Assembly (NCBI GenBank): GCA_040398845.1
Contig: JBBATH010000015.1
Span: 39,769 to 103,768 of the forward strand
DNA length: 64,000 bases
From: WLND01 sp040398845
GTDB taxonomy: Bacteria > Actinomycetota > Actinomycetes > S36-B12
Reading direction: 5' to 3'
In this document: in pieces, positions 23,891 to 33,167 of the stretch
Position numbering within the stretch: position 1 is the first letter of the stretch
Layout of the letters: each line of letters opens with the position of its first letter
Notes under the pieces: model-generated
What the model was told of the DNA's origin: nothing
The model's input: the letters and a program-made list of their open reading frames with translations, nothing else
The model's database searches: none
Program-made: the position numbers and the translations under genes

Positions 23891-25422
23891 GCGGGGGAAA
23901 CAATAACAGTAGGGGTCATCGCGCCAGCCAGCGCCGTCGCGATAACGAACTGGCCGGCCGGATTCGGGTGGAAGGAGGCGCTGCTCATGCCGTTCAATGC
24001 GGTGAGGCCGAAGGCCCATGCCCGCTCCCCGGCGCAAATCCCGTGACCCTCAGCCGAGTCGCCGGAGGCCGACCACGAGCCGGTCACGGGAGTCCAGCCG
24101 AGGGCAGTTGTCGCAGCAATCTGCTGGTTGAGGGTGCCACTCGTCATCGGAAAGGTGACAGGGGTGCGGGCGGTGGTGAGGTAGTCGTATGTTGCTGCCG
24201 GGGTGGGGACGAGGGTCGTATCACGCGCCCATGCCATGTTCGCCGCTCGGATTGTGAGGTAGTCGCAGGGTGCCCCATTTGGTGCCCGCGTGATGTCCGG
24301 GTAGAGGGTTGGCAAGATCTGCGCGCCTGGGGCCATGCGTAGGGGAGCGGACCCAGCGCCCGGGCCGGTGACCGAGCACGAGGCTCCGCCGAGGCATCCC
24401 GCGATTCGGGCATAGGCCGCAGGCAACTGCGCCGTACGGGCCTGGACGCCAGCCTGCAGAGTCGGATAGCCGGTGAGAATCCCGCGAGGTGGTACACCTA
24501 TGGGGCAGTTCGCATCGGATGCGCAGGCGGTGAGCACTGAGGCGAAGCCGACGTCGTTTCCACCGACGGACAAGGTCACGAGGTCGATCTGCCGGTCACC
24601 AATGATCTGGCGCACCTGCTCGATCTGACTCTTGGACTGACCGACCGCTGTGAAGGGCCCAAGGACGCCCGCCGCCACGGTGGCTCCGCTGCATGCGACG
24701 TCGACGAGGGTGACCGAAGTCTTGGCTGAGGACTGCTCGAGGGCGAGGGCTGCTTGCGCCGGTGCCCCGCGCGTGCTCCGGTTGCACGGGTCGTCGTCCC
24801 AGTAGGGGGTGAAGCGAGAGAGCAGTCCACCCTGGGATAGCCAGGACTCGACGTTTCGTGGATTACCCTCCCCGGACGCGTAGGAGTCGCCAAGAGCGAC
24901 CATGAGGATGTTCGAGACGGCAGCCTTCACGGCTTTGGTGTCGGACTGCTTGCCGGTGATCACCCGCAGGGTGAGGGTGTGGCTGCCCTCCGGCAGGAGC
25001 ACTGTGGTGCCGCAGGTCTTTTTCTTCAGCGCCCGCTCGCTCGTGATGGTCGACGTGCCCGCTGGTCCGACGATTGTCCAGGTGTAGCGGTCACCGGTGG
25101 AATCACAGGCGTCAAGCCGCACCGGGTAGCCCGCCTGATCGAGATACCACGAGAGGTTGCCCCCGATAAGACGCTCATTGGGCTGGGCCACGCCGTTACC
25201 CGCCCCGACGAATGTGGGGGAGGGATTCATCGTGAGGGCGCCCGCTGATGGAACACCACCATCGCCATCGATGAAGCCGTCGCCGCCGTTGTCCTTCGAC
25301 ATCGGCACCATCGACCACTTCGGGACGGACTCGGGTGCGCTTGCCGCTGAGGCCGGAGCCATTGGCAGGGAGACGGCGGCGAGCGAAACGAGCGTCAGTC
25401 CGATGATCACCCGTATGCGCAT
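23881..25422 (-). CDS. Secreted SGNH/GDSL-family hydrolase
   Basis: A 513-residue secreted esterase or lipase-like protein. The signal peptide MRIRVIIGLTLVSLAAVSLP ends near APASA. The catalytic domain starts around residue 170: block I ALGDSYASGEGN with the serine near 180, block III SVGGNDVGF near 288, and the C-terminal SFHPNPAGQ supplying the histidine. Five or more cysteines suggest disulfides, as in the Streptomyces lipases of this group. An upstream ATG at 25440 is an alternative start. The stop codon TAG (23881-23883) lies inside the 5' acceptor region of tRNA-Lys, so the two overlap on the same strand. Confidence 0.88.
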
Positions 25423-25635
25423 GAAGCAACCGTATTTCATGCACCGACTTTGAGTTCTCGATAGTGGCCAAGGCCTCGTCAATTGAGGGGACCTGCCACG
25501 CAATGCTGCCTACGTCACTAGAGTAACACTTGCCACGAAGCGCACGGGCACCCACTGGGGATGCCCACCCGAACATGTCTCGCGGTGCGGGGGTGTTGGC
25601 GAATGCTGATACATGGTCACGACACGCAGGTGCGC

Positions 25636-26739
25636 ATGGACGAATTGCCTCGACGGCGTCGGACGGCCCGGGCGATCCGAAACGATGATGCGATCAGGGC
25701 AGCCGCCATTGCCGTGATCGTGGATTCCGGCTGGGATGCGATGACATTCTCTGAGGTTGCCAGGCGAGCAAAACTCACGGTTGGAGCGGTTTACGGCCGC
25801 GCGGAGAGCAAGGCGGATCTCGGCGCCGACCTTTGGACCTCCACGCTCTTCCCGGCGCTGTCCGTCGGGCTCAATGGGCTGGTCGAGTCCATCGCATCGG
25901 GTTCGGTGACTGAGGTGACCGAGGTCCTGAGGTCGTGGTCCGACCCAAGTGATGAGCTGCAGGCCGCGACGTCCCTGGCGATTGCCGCAATCTTCGACGA
26001 TGATCTGCACGAGGTCATCGGCCCAGACATGACCGCCCTCTTGGACTCGCACTGCGGTCGACTCGTCGGCCGATCGGGCCCCGCCTCTGCCGCGAGCGCG
26101 TTGTCTATAGCGGGTGTCTTCGGTCGTGTGCTCGCATCGCAGAGCGACTCGAGGCTTCCGGCCCCCGGCAGGGCCGCAGCCCAACGGGAGATCGACATGT
26201 CGCTCGCGACTGGCCGCGCTGAGGCGTTGCCCCGACTGCCCTTGATCACCTTCCAGCGCACACCTTCCACGAATGATCCGCACCTGGACCTTCTGCAGAT
26301 GGCGGCACTCTTGGTGATCGGTCGGGTTGGCTACCGACGGGCCACGGTGGCACGCATCTGTCGAATGGCGAAAGTGAGCAGTGGATCGATGTTCGCCAGA
26401 TTCGAGTCCAAGGCGGAGCTTGTCACGAGCGCTGCAGCCTCAATGTTTGTGTCGCACTCGGAGCAGACACGCGCGCTGAAATCGGTCGCCGTGAACAGCG
26501 GCATGGCGGTAGCGAACGCGATGCTCCTGCGGGCCTACCTAGATCCGGCGATTCAAGGTCAGCGGGCGCTGAGGCTTGAACTGGCTCGAGTCGCGCAGCA
26601 TGACCCGGAGCTTCAGGACATTAATGTCCTCGGTGGCCGGACACAGCAAGCGATCCTCGGGCTAGGACTCGTCGGTTCCTATGCCAGCGAGGTCGACCGT
26701 CTCCCCTTCGTCGTGCCGCTGGCGGCCGCGCACTTGTAG
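25636..26739 (+). CDS. Tandem TetR-type regulator (two DNA-binding domains in one chain)
   Basis: A 367-residue protein holding two TetR-like units. The first helix-turn-helix is about residues 20-70 (DAMTFSEVARRAKLTVGAVYGRAESKADL) and the second about 215-265 (RATVARICRMAKVSSGSMFARFESKAEL), each followed by a helical ligand-domain-like half. Normal TetR proteins are about 200 residues with one DNA-binding domain per chain. The start at 25636 was taken because the basic leader MDELPRRRR precedes the first domain; earlier in-frame ATGs exist. It is divergent from the SGNH hydrolase and convergent with the ThDP enzyme. A second, longer protein of the same layout is at 46598. Confidence 0.8.
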   Translation: MDELPRRRRTARAIRNDDAIRAAAIAVIVDSGWDAMTFSEVARRAKLTVGAVYGRAESKADLGADLWTSTLFPALSVGLNGLVESIASGSVTEVTEVLRSWSDPSDELQAATSLAIAAIFDDDLHEVIGPDMTALLDSHCGRLVGRSGPASAASALSIAGVFGRVLASQSDSRLPAPGRAAAQREIDMSLATGRAEALPRLPLITFQRTPSTNDPHLDLLQMAALLVIGRVGYRRATVARICRMAKVSSGSMFARFESKAELVTSAAASMFVSHSEQTRALKSVAVNSGMAVANAMLLRAYLDPAIQGQRALRLELARVAQHDPELQDINVLGGRTQQAILGLGLVGSYASEVDRLPFVVPLAAAHL

Positions 26740-26754
26740 TGGTGCTTCATCCGC

Positions 26755-28317
26755 CTATCCTCGCGCCAGTTTCATCACAGCCGCGTAGTCAGAAGCGTTG
26801 ATTGAGGCGTCGATGAGGAACGGCCGTCCTTCGCTCTGGTCGAGGGCACCGCGGAATCCGTCACCGTCGCGAACTGTGGCCGAGTCGATGCCCATCGCTG
26901 TGGCAATGCCGGCGAATGAAATCGGTGAGTATCCGACTGCGGCCGTGCCCCCTTGCGCCTCGCCCTGCTTGAGCTTGATGAGGGTGAGGGATGCGTCGTT
27001 GAAGACGATGACCGTGACATCAAGGCTTCGGCGACGCAGCACCTCAAGCTCGGCTAGCGCCATGCCGAGTCCGCCGTCGCCGACGAAGCAGATGACCTTG
27101 CGATCCGGGCGGGCAATGGCCGCAGCGATCGCTGCGGGCAGGGCGAATCCCATCGTGGCGAGTCCGTTCGAGATGAGGACGTCATTGGGCGCGGCGCTGC
27201 GCCACAGCGGCATGGCGACGAGCATGTGGGCCCCGGCATCGACCGTGATGAGGGCCTCCGGCCAGCGTTCATGGGCGACCGCCACGACATCCTGCGGGCG
27301 CAGGGGGGCACTGCCCGCAAGTTCCATGAGTCCGGCAGCGAGATCAGGTCGGTCATAGCCCGCTGGCCAAGTGCCGGTAAATGTTGGGAGAACATCGGGA
27401 ATGAGGGATTCGTAGGTGCCAACGACAAGGGTTGGGCTGCCGAAGTAGGTGGTCTCGACGTGGTGACTGTGGAGGAGCACGACCTCTGCGGCATGGGGCC
27501 ATGGCCCTGGCATGGGCTCGACCGAGTCGAGTCCGATGCCGATGATGACATCGGCTGCTGCGAGGAGGGGCATCTCTGCTGCGACTCCGGTGAAGAACCC
27601 GGCATGGTGTGGTGAAGAGTCGGGCACGATCCCCTTGGCCTCGTACGTGACGAGGAAGGGGACGCCGGCGCCCTCGACCGCAGCACCGATCGTGGTCGAG
27701 GCCGCCACCGCATCAAGCCCGACGATGATGACGGGCCGCTGCGCGGCCGCGATGAGGCTGCGAGCCCGGTCTCGATCCTTGGCTTCCGTGGGGTCGGCCA
27801 AGGGGGGATCCGGCGGCAGGTCGCCGGGCTGAGTTGGGTCGAAGGCGAGGTGGACGGCGCCCTGCGGAGCGGATCGCGCCAGGGCGATTGCCGCGGCGAT
27901 TGCGACCTCAGGGTCGCGATTACCGAGCACCCCGCTCCACTTGGTTACCGGCGCAGCAGCTGCGACCTGGTCGAGTCGTTGATGCGCAGTGCGCGAGCGC
28001 TGCTCGTGGGGTACTGAATCGGAGATGAGCACGAGGGGTGAGCGATCGAGGGTCGCCTGCGCGAGACCATTGATAGCGCTGGTGAGCCCCGGGCCCCGCG
28101 TGACGAGCGCAACACCGACACCGCCGGTGAGCCGGCCGTGGGTGCTCGCCATGATGCATGCCGCCGTCTCGCCGTGGGCGAGCACGAAATCGATCCCTAA
28201 TTCATGCGCGGCCCCGATCATCTCGAGATTCGGGCCACCGCCCGGCACTCCATAAATGGTCGTGACACCGTTATCGTGCAGCGCCCGGGCCATCGCTCGG
28301 GCAAGTTCCCTCGCCAT
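26755..28317 (-). CDS. Thiamine-diphosphate-dependent enzyme (acetolactate synthase/benzoylformate decarboxylase-like)
   Basis: A 520-residue ThDP enzyme in three domains. The N-terminal Pyr domain has the activating glutamate in AHGETAACIM. The C-terminal PP domain has the metal/diphosphate motif GDGGLGMALAELE and ends the motif at FNDASL. The central domain is the usual Rossmann-like one. The substrate cannot be told from sequence; the CoA-transferase two genes upstream recalls the formyl-CoA transferase/oxalyl-CoA decarboxylase pair, but this protein looks nearer to 2-oxoacid decarboxylases. Its start is one base after the cupin stop, so the two are translationally coupled. The ATG at 28317 was chosen because the family start MARELARAMARAL lies there. 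Confidence 0.85.
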   Translation of the reverse strand: MARELARAMARALHDNGVTTIYGVPGGGPNLEMIGAAHELGIDFVLAHGETAACIMASTHGRLTGGVGVALVTRGPGLTSAINGLAQATLDRSPLVLISDSVPHEQRSRTAHQRLDQVAAAAPVTKWSGVLGNRDPEVAIAAAIALARSAPQGAVHLAFDPTQPGDLPPDPPLADPTEAKDRDRARSLIAAAQRPVIIVGLDAVAASTTIGAAVEGAGVPFLVTYEAKGIVPDSSPHHAGFFTGVAAEMPLLAAADVIIGIGLDSVEPMPGPWPHAAEVVLLHSHHVETTYFGSPTLVVGTYESLIPDVLPTFTGTWPAGYDRPDLAAGLMELAGSAPLRPQDVVAVAHERWPEALITVDAGAHMLVAMPLWRSAAPNDVLISNGLATMGFALPAAIAAAIARPDRKVICFVGDGGLGMALAELEVLRRRSLDVTVIVFNDASLTLIKLKQGEAQGGTAAVGYSPISFAGIATAMGIDSATVRDGDGFRGALDQSEGRPFLIDASINASDYAAVMKLARG

Positions 28318-28318
28318 A

Positions 28319-28690
28319 TCAGTCCAGCAGTTCAACCGTGATGAAGAGCATGTCGCTCTCGCCGAAGTTCTCAAAGTCGTGGAGCCACGGGTCCTGCGCC
28401 GAATGCTCGGAGTAGTTGGTATCGCCAGCGCTGTACTCGCGGGTGATCATCGTGCCGTCCTGACTGCGCTGTCGTCCGATACCGCCCTCGACCACTGTCC
28501 AGAAGTAGCGGTGGGTGTGGGCGTGGAAGGGTCCTCGCTCACCGGGCTTGAGACGAACCTCCCAGACTCGTATCGATGGGTTCTCGAACCAGAGCTTCGT
28601 TCCTACATCAAGGTTGTGCGGCGCCGCCTTCAACTCCTCTGTGTAGTCCTCCGGATTGAAGGTCTCCTCTGTGATCACTCGAGCGGTCAT
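28319..28690 (-). CDS. Cupin-domain protein
   Basis: A 123-residue single cupin. Cupin motif 1 is visible as PGERGPFHAHTHRYFWTVVEGG, cut here for length: G-R-G-P-F-HAHTH with the His pair, then YFW and the EGG turn; the second motif is in the HSAQDPWLHDF region. It probably binds a divalent metal. It could be an isomerase, dioxygenase or sensor; the family gives no more. It lies between the CoA-transferase and ThDP genes and is coupled to the latter. Confidence 0.8.
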   Translation of the reverse strand: MTARVITEETFNPEDYTEELKAAPHNLDVGTKLWFENPSIRVWEVRLKPGERGPFHAHTHRYFWTVVEGGIGRQRSQDGTMITREYSAGDTNYSEHSAQDPWLHDFENFGESDMLFITVELLD

Positions 28691-28714
28691 GTGGTCCTCC
28701 CTTGTTGTTGTTGC

Positions 28715-29911
28715 TCAGGTACGGGTGCGGTCGAAAGCTGGTTCAAGGAAGAGTGCAGCGTGCTCCCCGAGGAGGGGTGCGCGGGTGAACTCGCTTGTCG
28801 GGGTGGCGCTGAACTTGATGGGCGCGCCGACGATGTCGATCATTCGACCCGAGGGGTGCGGAACTCCGACGATCATCCGACGTGCGCTCGTATGCGGGTC
28901 GGCGGCAATATCGGCTGCGTTATGGACGGGCCCGCAGGGCACCAGCCCGGTGAGTGCTTGCACCACCTCGTCGGTCGTGAGCGTCGCAGACCAGGCTTCG
29001 ACGTCAGCATAGACGTGCGCGGCATGCTCCACCCGAGCCGTATTCGTGGCAAAACGAGGGTCCGAACCGAGTTCAGGGCGGCCCATCGCACCCGCGAGCG
29101 CCACCCAGTGATTGTCGGTGGGTGAGGCGATCGCGGCGAATCCGTCGGAGGTGCGAACCAGGCCGTATGGACACAGCAGCGGATGGGTGTTGCCCTGCGG
29201 TTCGGGGGACAGGCCGGTGATCGAGTGCTGGTAGACGATTCGTTCGGTGAGGGCGAGGACCGAGTCTGCCATCGCGACGTCGACGAGTTGACCCTCTCCA
29301 GTCATCGTGACGTGATGGATGGCGGCGAGGATTCCGCAGGCTGACAAGACCGCCGGGAAGATGTCGCCAATACCAGGCCCAACCTTCATCGGATGACTCG
29401 AGTCGGCACCGGTGATGCTCATCAGCCCAGCCATCGCCTGGGCGATGATGTCGAAGGCGGGCCAGTGGGCGTAGGGACTCTCGCCTGTCCTGGGATCGCC
29501 GAACCCGCGAATGCTCGCGTAGACGAGGCGGGGGTTGCGTGCGTGCAGGACCTCGTAGGACAGCCCGAACCGGTCCATCACACCGACCCTGAAGTTCTCG
29601 ACGAGGATGTCGGCCTCATCGACGAGAGCGAGGAAGGCCTGGGCGGCCGAAGGGGAGCCCAGGTCCAGGCACGCGCTGCGCTTGTTGCGGTTGATGCTCG
29701 CGAAGTAACCGCCGTAAGTGGAGTCGCCTGAGGCGGGTTCAGCGGTTGACGCCGGCGCAGGGAATGGCCCCCAGGCCCGGGCGACATCGCCCTTGGGTGG
29801 CTCGATTTTCAGCACGTCGGCGCCCATGTCGGCGAGCAGCATCGTGCAGAATGGGCCTGAGAGCACCTGAGTGAGGTCGAGGACCCGAAGCCCACTCAGC
29901 GGTCCTGACAC
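28715..29911 (-). CDS. CaiB/BaiF family (class III) CoA-transferase
   Basis: A 398-residue enzyme that exchanges CoA between carboxylic acids through an aspartyl-CoA intermediate. The N-terminus GLRVLDLTQVLSGPFCTMLLAD and the motifs ADVLKIEPP, NRNKRS, ENFRVG and WPAFDIIAQAMAG are family-typical; the Asp in the last is the expected catalytic residue. It is the first gene of a minus-strand catabolic operon divergent from the PPOX/flavin-hydroxylase/GntR operon. The acid it activates is unknown. Confidence 0.9.
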   Translation of the reverse strand: MSGPLSGLRVLDLTQVLSGPFCTMLLADMGADVLKIEPPKGDVARAWGPFPAPASTAEPASGDSTYGGYFASINRNKRSACLDLGSPSAAQAFLALVDEADILVENFRVGVMDRFGLSYEVLHARNPRLVYASIRGFGDPRTGESPYAHWPAFDIIAQAMAGLMSITGADSSHPMKVGPGIGDIFPAVLSACGILAAIHHVTMTGEGQLVDVAMADSVLALTERIVYQHSITGLSPEPQGNTHPLLCPYGLVRTSDGFAAIASPTDNHWVALAGAMGRPELGSDPRFATNTARVEHAAHVYADVEAWSATLTTDEVVQALTGLVPCGPVHNAADIAADPHTSARRMIVGVPHPSGRMIDIVGAPIKFSATPTSEFTRAPLLGEHAALFLEPAFDRTRT

Positions 29912-29997
29912 TGACGCACCCCTTAAGTCTTGACACTTGCATTATTTCAACCAGACGATACCGGGTGTTCTCGTCATGGCAGACATCAATGTTCCTC

Positions 29998-30026
29998 TTG
30001 ACCAAGGCAGATAGTCAGGCTATCTT
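29998..30026 (+). promoter_or_regulatory. Promoter with embedded operator between the divergent catabolic operons
   Basis: TTGACC (29998-30003), a 17-base spacer and TATCTT (30021-30026) make a good plus-strand promoter for the gene at 30086. A perfect inverted repeat AGATAG-TCAGG-CTATCT (30009-30025) occupies the spacer and most of the -10 box. The GntR/FCD protein encoded at 31876 in the same operon is the obvious candidate ligand, giving autoregulation. Confidence 0.65.
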
Positions 30027-30085
30027 CCACGAAGTGTCGGCACTCGCTGATGCTAGCGGTTGCCTTTTGCTGATGGGAGTGGTCG

Positions 30086-30607
30086 ATGGCTATCAAGGTT
30101 GCGAAGTTCAAGGACGTTGCGTCCGGGACTCAAAATGGTCAGTTCACGGTGGGCGATCGCGATGCGGTCAACAGCCTCGATGATCTTGACCCCATATACA
30201 AGCGACTGATCGATGAGCCGGTGACCGCCGTCGTCGCTGTCATGGGGAGCACCGGTCGACCGAATCTCACGCCGGTGTGGTTCGACTACGTCGGCGACAC
30301 CGTCCTGCTCAACCTCTCCACTGAGCGCAAGAAGGTCGGGTGGCTGCGGGCGAATCCGCAGGTGAGCTTCCTGCTCATCAACCCCGTCAACGCTTATCAC
30401 TGGGTGAGCATCAAGGCGACGGCCGTCCGTGAGATCAGCGAAGATGATCCGGTCGAAGGCCCGCGCGTGACCGCCCAACTCGATCACATCTGGACCAAGT
30501 ACACCGGGCAGGAGCCTCCATACGGACTGCGCGATCCGGGCTTCGACGAGCGCCGGGTGCTGTTCGAGCTCAAGGTGGACTCGATCGCGACCTTCGGCCA
30601 GCCGTAG
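30086..30607 (+). CDS. PPOX-class flavin/F420-dependent protein
   Basis: A 173-residue split beta-barrel protein of the pyridoxamine-phosphate-oxidase-like superfamily. Typical features: RPNLTPVWFDYVGDTVLLNLSTERKK and RANPQVSFLLINP, the pattern of actinobacterial FDOR-B enzymes that use F420 or flavin. The exact cofactor and substrate are not visible. It is the first gene of the operon with the flavin hydroxylase and GntR regulator, downstream of the promoter at 29998. Confidence 0.8.
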   Translation: MAIKVAKFKDVASGTQNGQFTVGDRDAVNSLDDLDPIYKRLIDEPVTAVVAVMGSTGRPNLTPVWFDYVGDTVLLNLSTERKKVGWLRANPQVSFLLINPVNAYHWVSIKATAVREISEDDPVEGPRVTAQLDHIWTKYTGQEPPYGLRDPGFDERRVLFELKVDSIATFGQP

Positions 30608-30694
30608 GCTTCGAAGCGCCCACAGCCCTACCTCAACAGGTTTCTGTCTGACTACTCCGTCAGGCGTCTGCCGTGATTCAAGGAAGGAACGTCC

Positions 30695-31879
30695 GTGGGC
30701 TCGATGCCTCGGGTCGCCGTTGTCGGCGGTTCACTTGGAGGGCTCACAGCAGCCCTGCTCCTGCGAGATCTCGGCTGCGAGGTGTCGGTCTACGAGCGCT
30801 CCCACGAAGAGCTCGAGGCAAAGGGCGCAGGGATTGCAGTACTCGAGGCGACCTGGCGGTACCCCGTGCAGCGGCTCGCGGTACCGGCCGACGACTTCTC
30901 AGCGAAGACGAGTTGGGTTCGCTTCCTCGAAGCCGACGGATCGACAGCATTCGAGGAGCAACGTCTCTATCACCTGTCTTCGTGGAATGCGGTCTATCGA
31001 GTGCTGCTCCATGGCTTCGGCCGCGAGAACTACCACCTCGCGTCGGAGGTGAATTCATTCGTCGACGACGGTGCGCAGGTCACGATTCATTTCACTGACG
31101 GGCGCACCGACGTCGTCGACCTTCTCGTCTGCGCCGATGGCATTGCCTCAGAGGCTCGCCAGAGGATGCTGCCTGATGTCAAGAGTGCATACGCAGGCTA
31201 CATCGCCTGGCGTGGAGTGATCCCGGAGTCGGAGCTCACGCCCGCAACATTCGATGCGCTCCATGAATCCCTCACCTATCAGGTGATGGACCATAGCCAC
31301 ATCCTTGTATATCCGATTCCAGGCCTTGCAGGCGAAGTTGAGCCGGGACACCGGCTCATGAATATCGTCTGGTATCGCAATGTTTCTCCGGAGAATTTCG
31401 AGTCATTCCTCACCGACGTCAATGGTGACGTCAGGTCGGTGTCGATCCCACCCGGCCTGGTGAACGAGCGCGACCTCGCTGAAATGAGGGCGGATGCGAA
31501 GGCGCTTCTCGCGCCGCAACTCGCCGAGGTCGTGACCGGGATCAAGGAGCCATTCCTGCAGGTGGTGTACGACATTGAGGTGCCGCGCATGGCGTTTGGG
31601 CGGGTCTGCCTCATCGGTGACGCCGCATTCGCCTGTCGACCTCATGCGGCCGCGGGCACAGCGAAGGCGGCGGAGGATGGCTGGATTCTCGCCGAGGAAA
31701 TCGCCGCAGCCGACGGTGATGTCCTGAAGGCCCTTGCCGCATGGGAGGTACGTCAGTTGGCTCTCGGTCACAGCCTGCTCGAGCGAACGCGCGACATCGG
31801 CCATCGATCGCAGGTCGCCGGCAGCTTCAAGGCCGGTGATCCGGACCTCGTCTTCGGTCTCTACGCCCCGGGTAATTGA
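30695..31879 (+). CDS. FAD-dependent hydroxylase, 2,6-dihydroxypyridine 3-monooxygenase-like
   Basis: A 394-residue group A flavoprotein monooxygenase. It has the dinucleotide fold VAVVGGSLGGLTAALLLRD (6-24) and the second FAD motif GRVCLIGDAAFACRPHAAAG. Segments such as YAGYIAWRGV, HILVYPIPG and the PHAAAGTAKAAEDG stretch match my memory of the Arthrobacter nicotine-pathway enzyme DHPH. It would use NAD(P)H and oxygen to hydroxylate an aromatic or pyridine ring. The start is GTG at 30695, supported by AAGGAAGG seven bases upstream. It is followed directly by the GntR gene. Confidence 0.85.
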   Translation: MGSMPRVAVVGGSLGGLTAALLLRDLGCEVSVYERSHEELEAKGAGIAVLEATWRYPVQRLAVPADDFSAKTSWVRFLEADGSTAFEEQRLYHLSSWNAVYRVLLHGFGRENYHLASEVNSFVDDGAQVTIHFTDGRTDVVDLLVCADGIASEARQRMLPDVKSAYAGYIAWRGVIPESELTPATFDALHESLTYQVMDHSHILVYPIPGLAGEVEPGHRLMNIVWYRNVSPENFESFLTDVNGDVRSVSIPPGLVNERDLAEMRADAKALLAPQLAEVVTGIKEPFLQVVYDIEVPRMAFGRVCLIGDAAFACRPHAAAGTAKAAEDGWILAEEIAAADGDVLKALAAWEVRQLALGHSLLERTRDIGHRSQVAGSFKAGDPDLVFGLYAPGN

Positions 31880-32631
31880 ACGTGTCAGCCGCGGGGCTGG
31901 AGTCAAGCCTCGACCTCGTTGACGGGTCAATAGAGATCGAGACATCGCTTCGGGGATCACCTGAGGCGATATATGAGCATATGCGCCGGCGTATCCTCTC
32001 GGGTGCCCTGCCCGCGGGATCCGAAGTCACACAGGTGCAGGCGGCACGGTCCTATGGCGTGAGCCGGGGGCCGGTGCGCGAGGCCTTCCGGCTGCTCCAG
32101 CACGAGGGCCTAATTGAGGCCGAGGTGAACTTCAGGGCGCGCGTGACGACTCTGTCAACTGACGATGCCGAGCACCTCTACGCGATGCGGATCGTCAACG
32201 AGTGCCTCGCCCTTGCCGTGAGCATTCCGCTACTCACGGATGAGCAACTCGATGAGCTCGATGCCCTCGTGAGCAGCCTCGGTCCCGAGGCCGGCCTTGA
32301 ATTTGCCGAGTGGGAAGCGTGCCACGAGCGGTTCCACGCCCTGCTGTTCGCCCACGCGGGGGAGCGCACCCGCAGCATGCTCGAGCAGTGGGCCGACTAC
32401 ACCGAGCGCTATCGCAGGGTCTACGTCACTCAAGGAAACATCGGCTGGTCGTTGGGTGCTGCGGAGCACGCTGAGCTAGCCCGGGCCTGCCGTGCTGCCG
32501 ATGTGGAAGGCGCCACCGCAATGCTCGCGCAGCACCTTGCCCGTGCCGGCCTCACGCTCGTGGCGATCATGAATCCAAGCCACCGCCCGCTCCTCCTGCA
32601 GTCGGCGCTTCGCCAAGTCACCGGCCGCTAG
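31876..32631 (+). CDS. GntR-family regulator with FCD domain
   Basis: A 251-residue FadR-type regulator. The winged helix is about residues 30-95 with YEHMRRRILSGALPAGSEVT and SRGPVREAFRLLQHEGLIE. The C-terminal helical FCD domain (about 100-235) carries the ligand pocket. Its TTG start overlaps the hydroxylase stop; GTG at 31882 is an alternative. It is probably the repressor acting on the inverted repeat at 30009-30025. Its stop overlaps the convergent peroxidase-like gene. Confidence 0.9.
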   Translation: MNVSAAGLESSLDLVDGSIEIETSLRGSPEAIYEHMRRRILSGALPAGSEVTQVQAARSYGVSRGPVREAFRLLQHEGLIEAEVNFRARVTTLSTDDAEHLYAMRIVNECLALAVSIPLLTDEQLDELDALVSSLGPEAGLEFAEWEACHERFHALLFAHAGERTRSMLEQWADYTERYRRVYVTQGNIGWSLGAAEHAELARACRAADVEGATAMLAQHLARAGLTLVAIMNPSHRPLLLQSALRQVTGR

Positions 32632-33167
32632 GTCGCCGAGAACCCGGTGGCACGACCCGATTTGTCGAACCTGAAGTAGCTCACGCCCTCGCTGTTCACT
32701 GGTAGCCGATCAGCGCCGTCGGTACCGAGCACGACATGGATCTTCTGGGTGCTCCATTTAGTGATGTCGAAGAGCAACTCGGCAAGCTCGGCGTCAGTGA
32801 AGTGCTCGCGGGCCTTCTTGACGAGGTCGTCGGTGATGCCGGTGGGGAGCCAGATGAACGCATCGACGATGCGTAGGGCGATCTTGTGACGCTCGGCGAG
32901 ATCGCTTTGCTCGTAGTGGTCGACCTTCGCAGCCATGTCGGCGTCGAGCCCGAGATCGGCGGCGTCGGCGAGGCGCAGCGTTTGGCAGATCCGGCAGTCG
33001 TGCTGACGGGCGCACCGCAGCCGGACCAGCTCGGTGGTGACGGGGTCGAGGAGCGACGACCGGACTACGGCATCCTGATAGGCGGACACGAGCGAGGCCA
33101 ACTCTGGATCACGGCCGAGGGGCCGGCCGTCCGGCCCGCACGCGACCCGCGTCGAGCGCTCGGTCAT
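32628..33167 (-). CDS. Carboxymuconolactone decarboxylase/AhpD-like protein
   Basis: A 179-residue helical protein with the AhpD-like core RCARQHDCRICQTLRLADA, giving a redox CxxC (Cys58, Cys61) with a preceding histidine (His56). Proteins with this layout act as alkylhydroperoxidases or are of unknown function; the decarboxylase name comes from a branch without the CxxC. Its start overlaps the stop of the gene upstream by four bases, so the two form a unit. Confidence 0.8.
   Translation of the reverse strand: MTERSTRVACGPDGRPLGRDPELASLVSAYQDAVVRSSLLDPVTTELVRLRCARQHDCRICQTLRLADAADLGLDADMAAKVDHYEQSDLAERHKIALRIVDAFIWLPTGITDDLVKKAREHFTDAELAELLFDITKWSTQKIHVVLGTDGADRLPVNSEGVSYFRFDKSGRATGFSAT

Noticed and set aside
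28256..29125. 289-codon plus-strand frame opposite cupin and CoA-transferase
   Set aside because: Antisense of well-recognised genes.
26755..29911. Formyl-CoA transferase/oxalyl-CoA decarboxylase (oxalate) pair
   Set aside because: The ThDP enzyme does not show clear oxalyl-CoA decarboxylase features and a cupin lies between; the substrate was left open.
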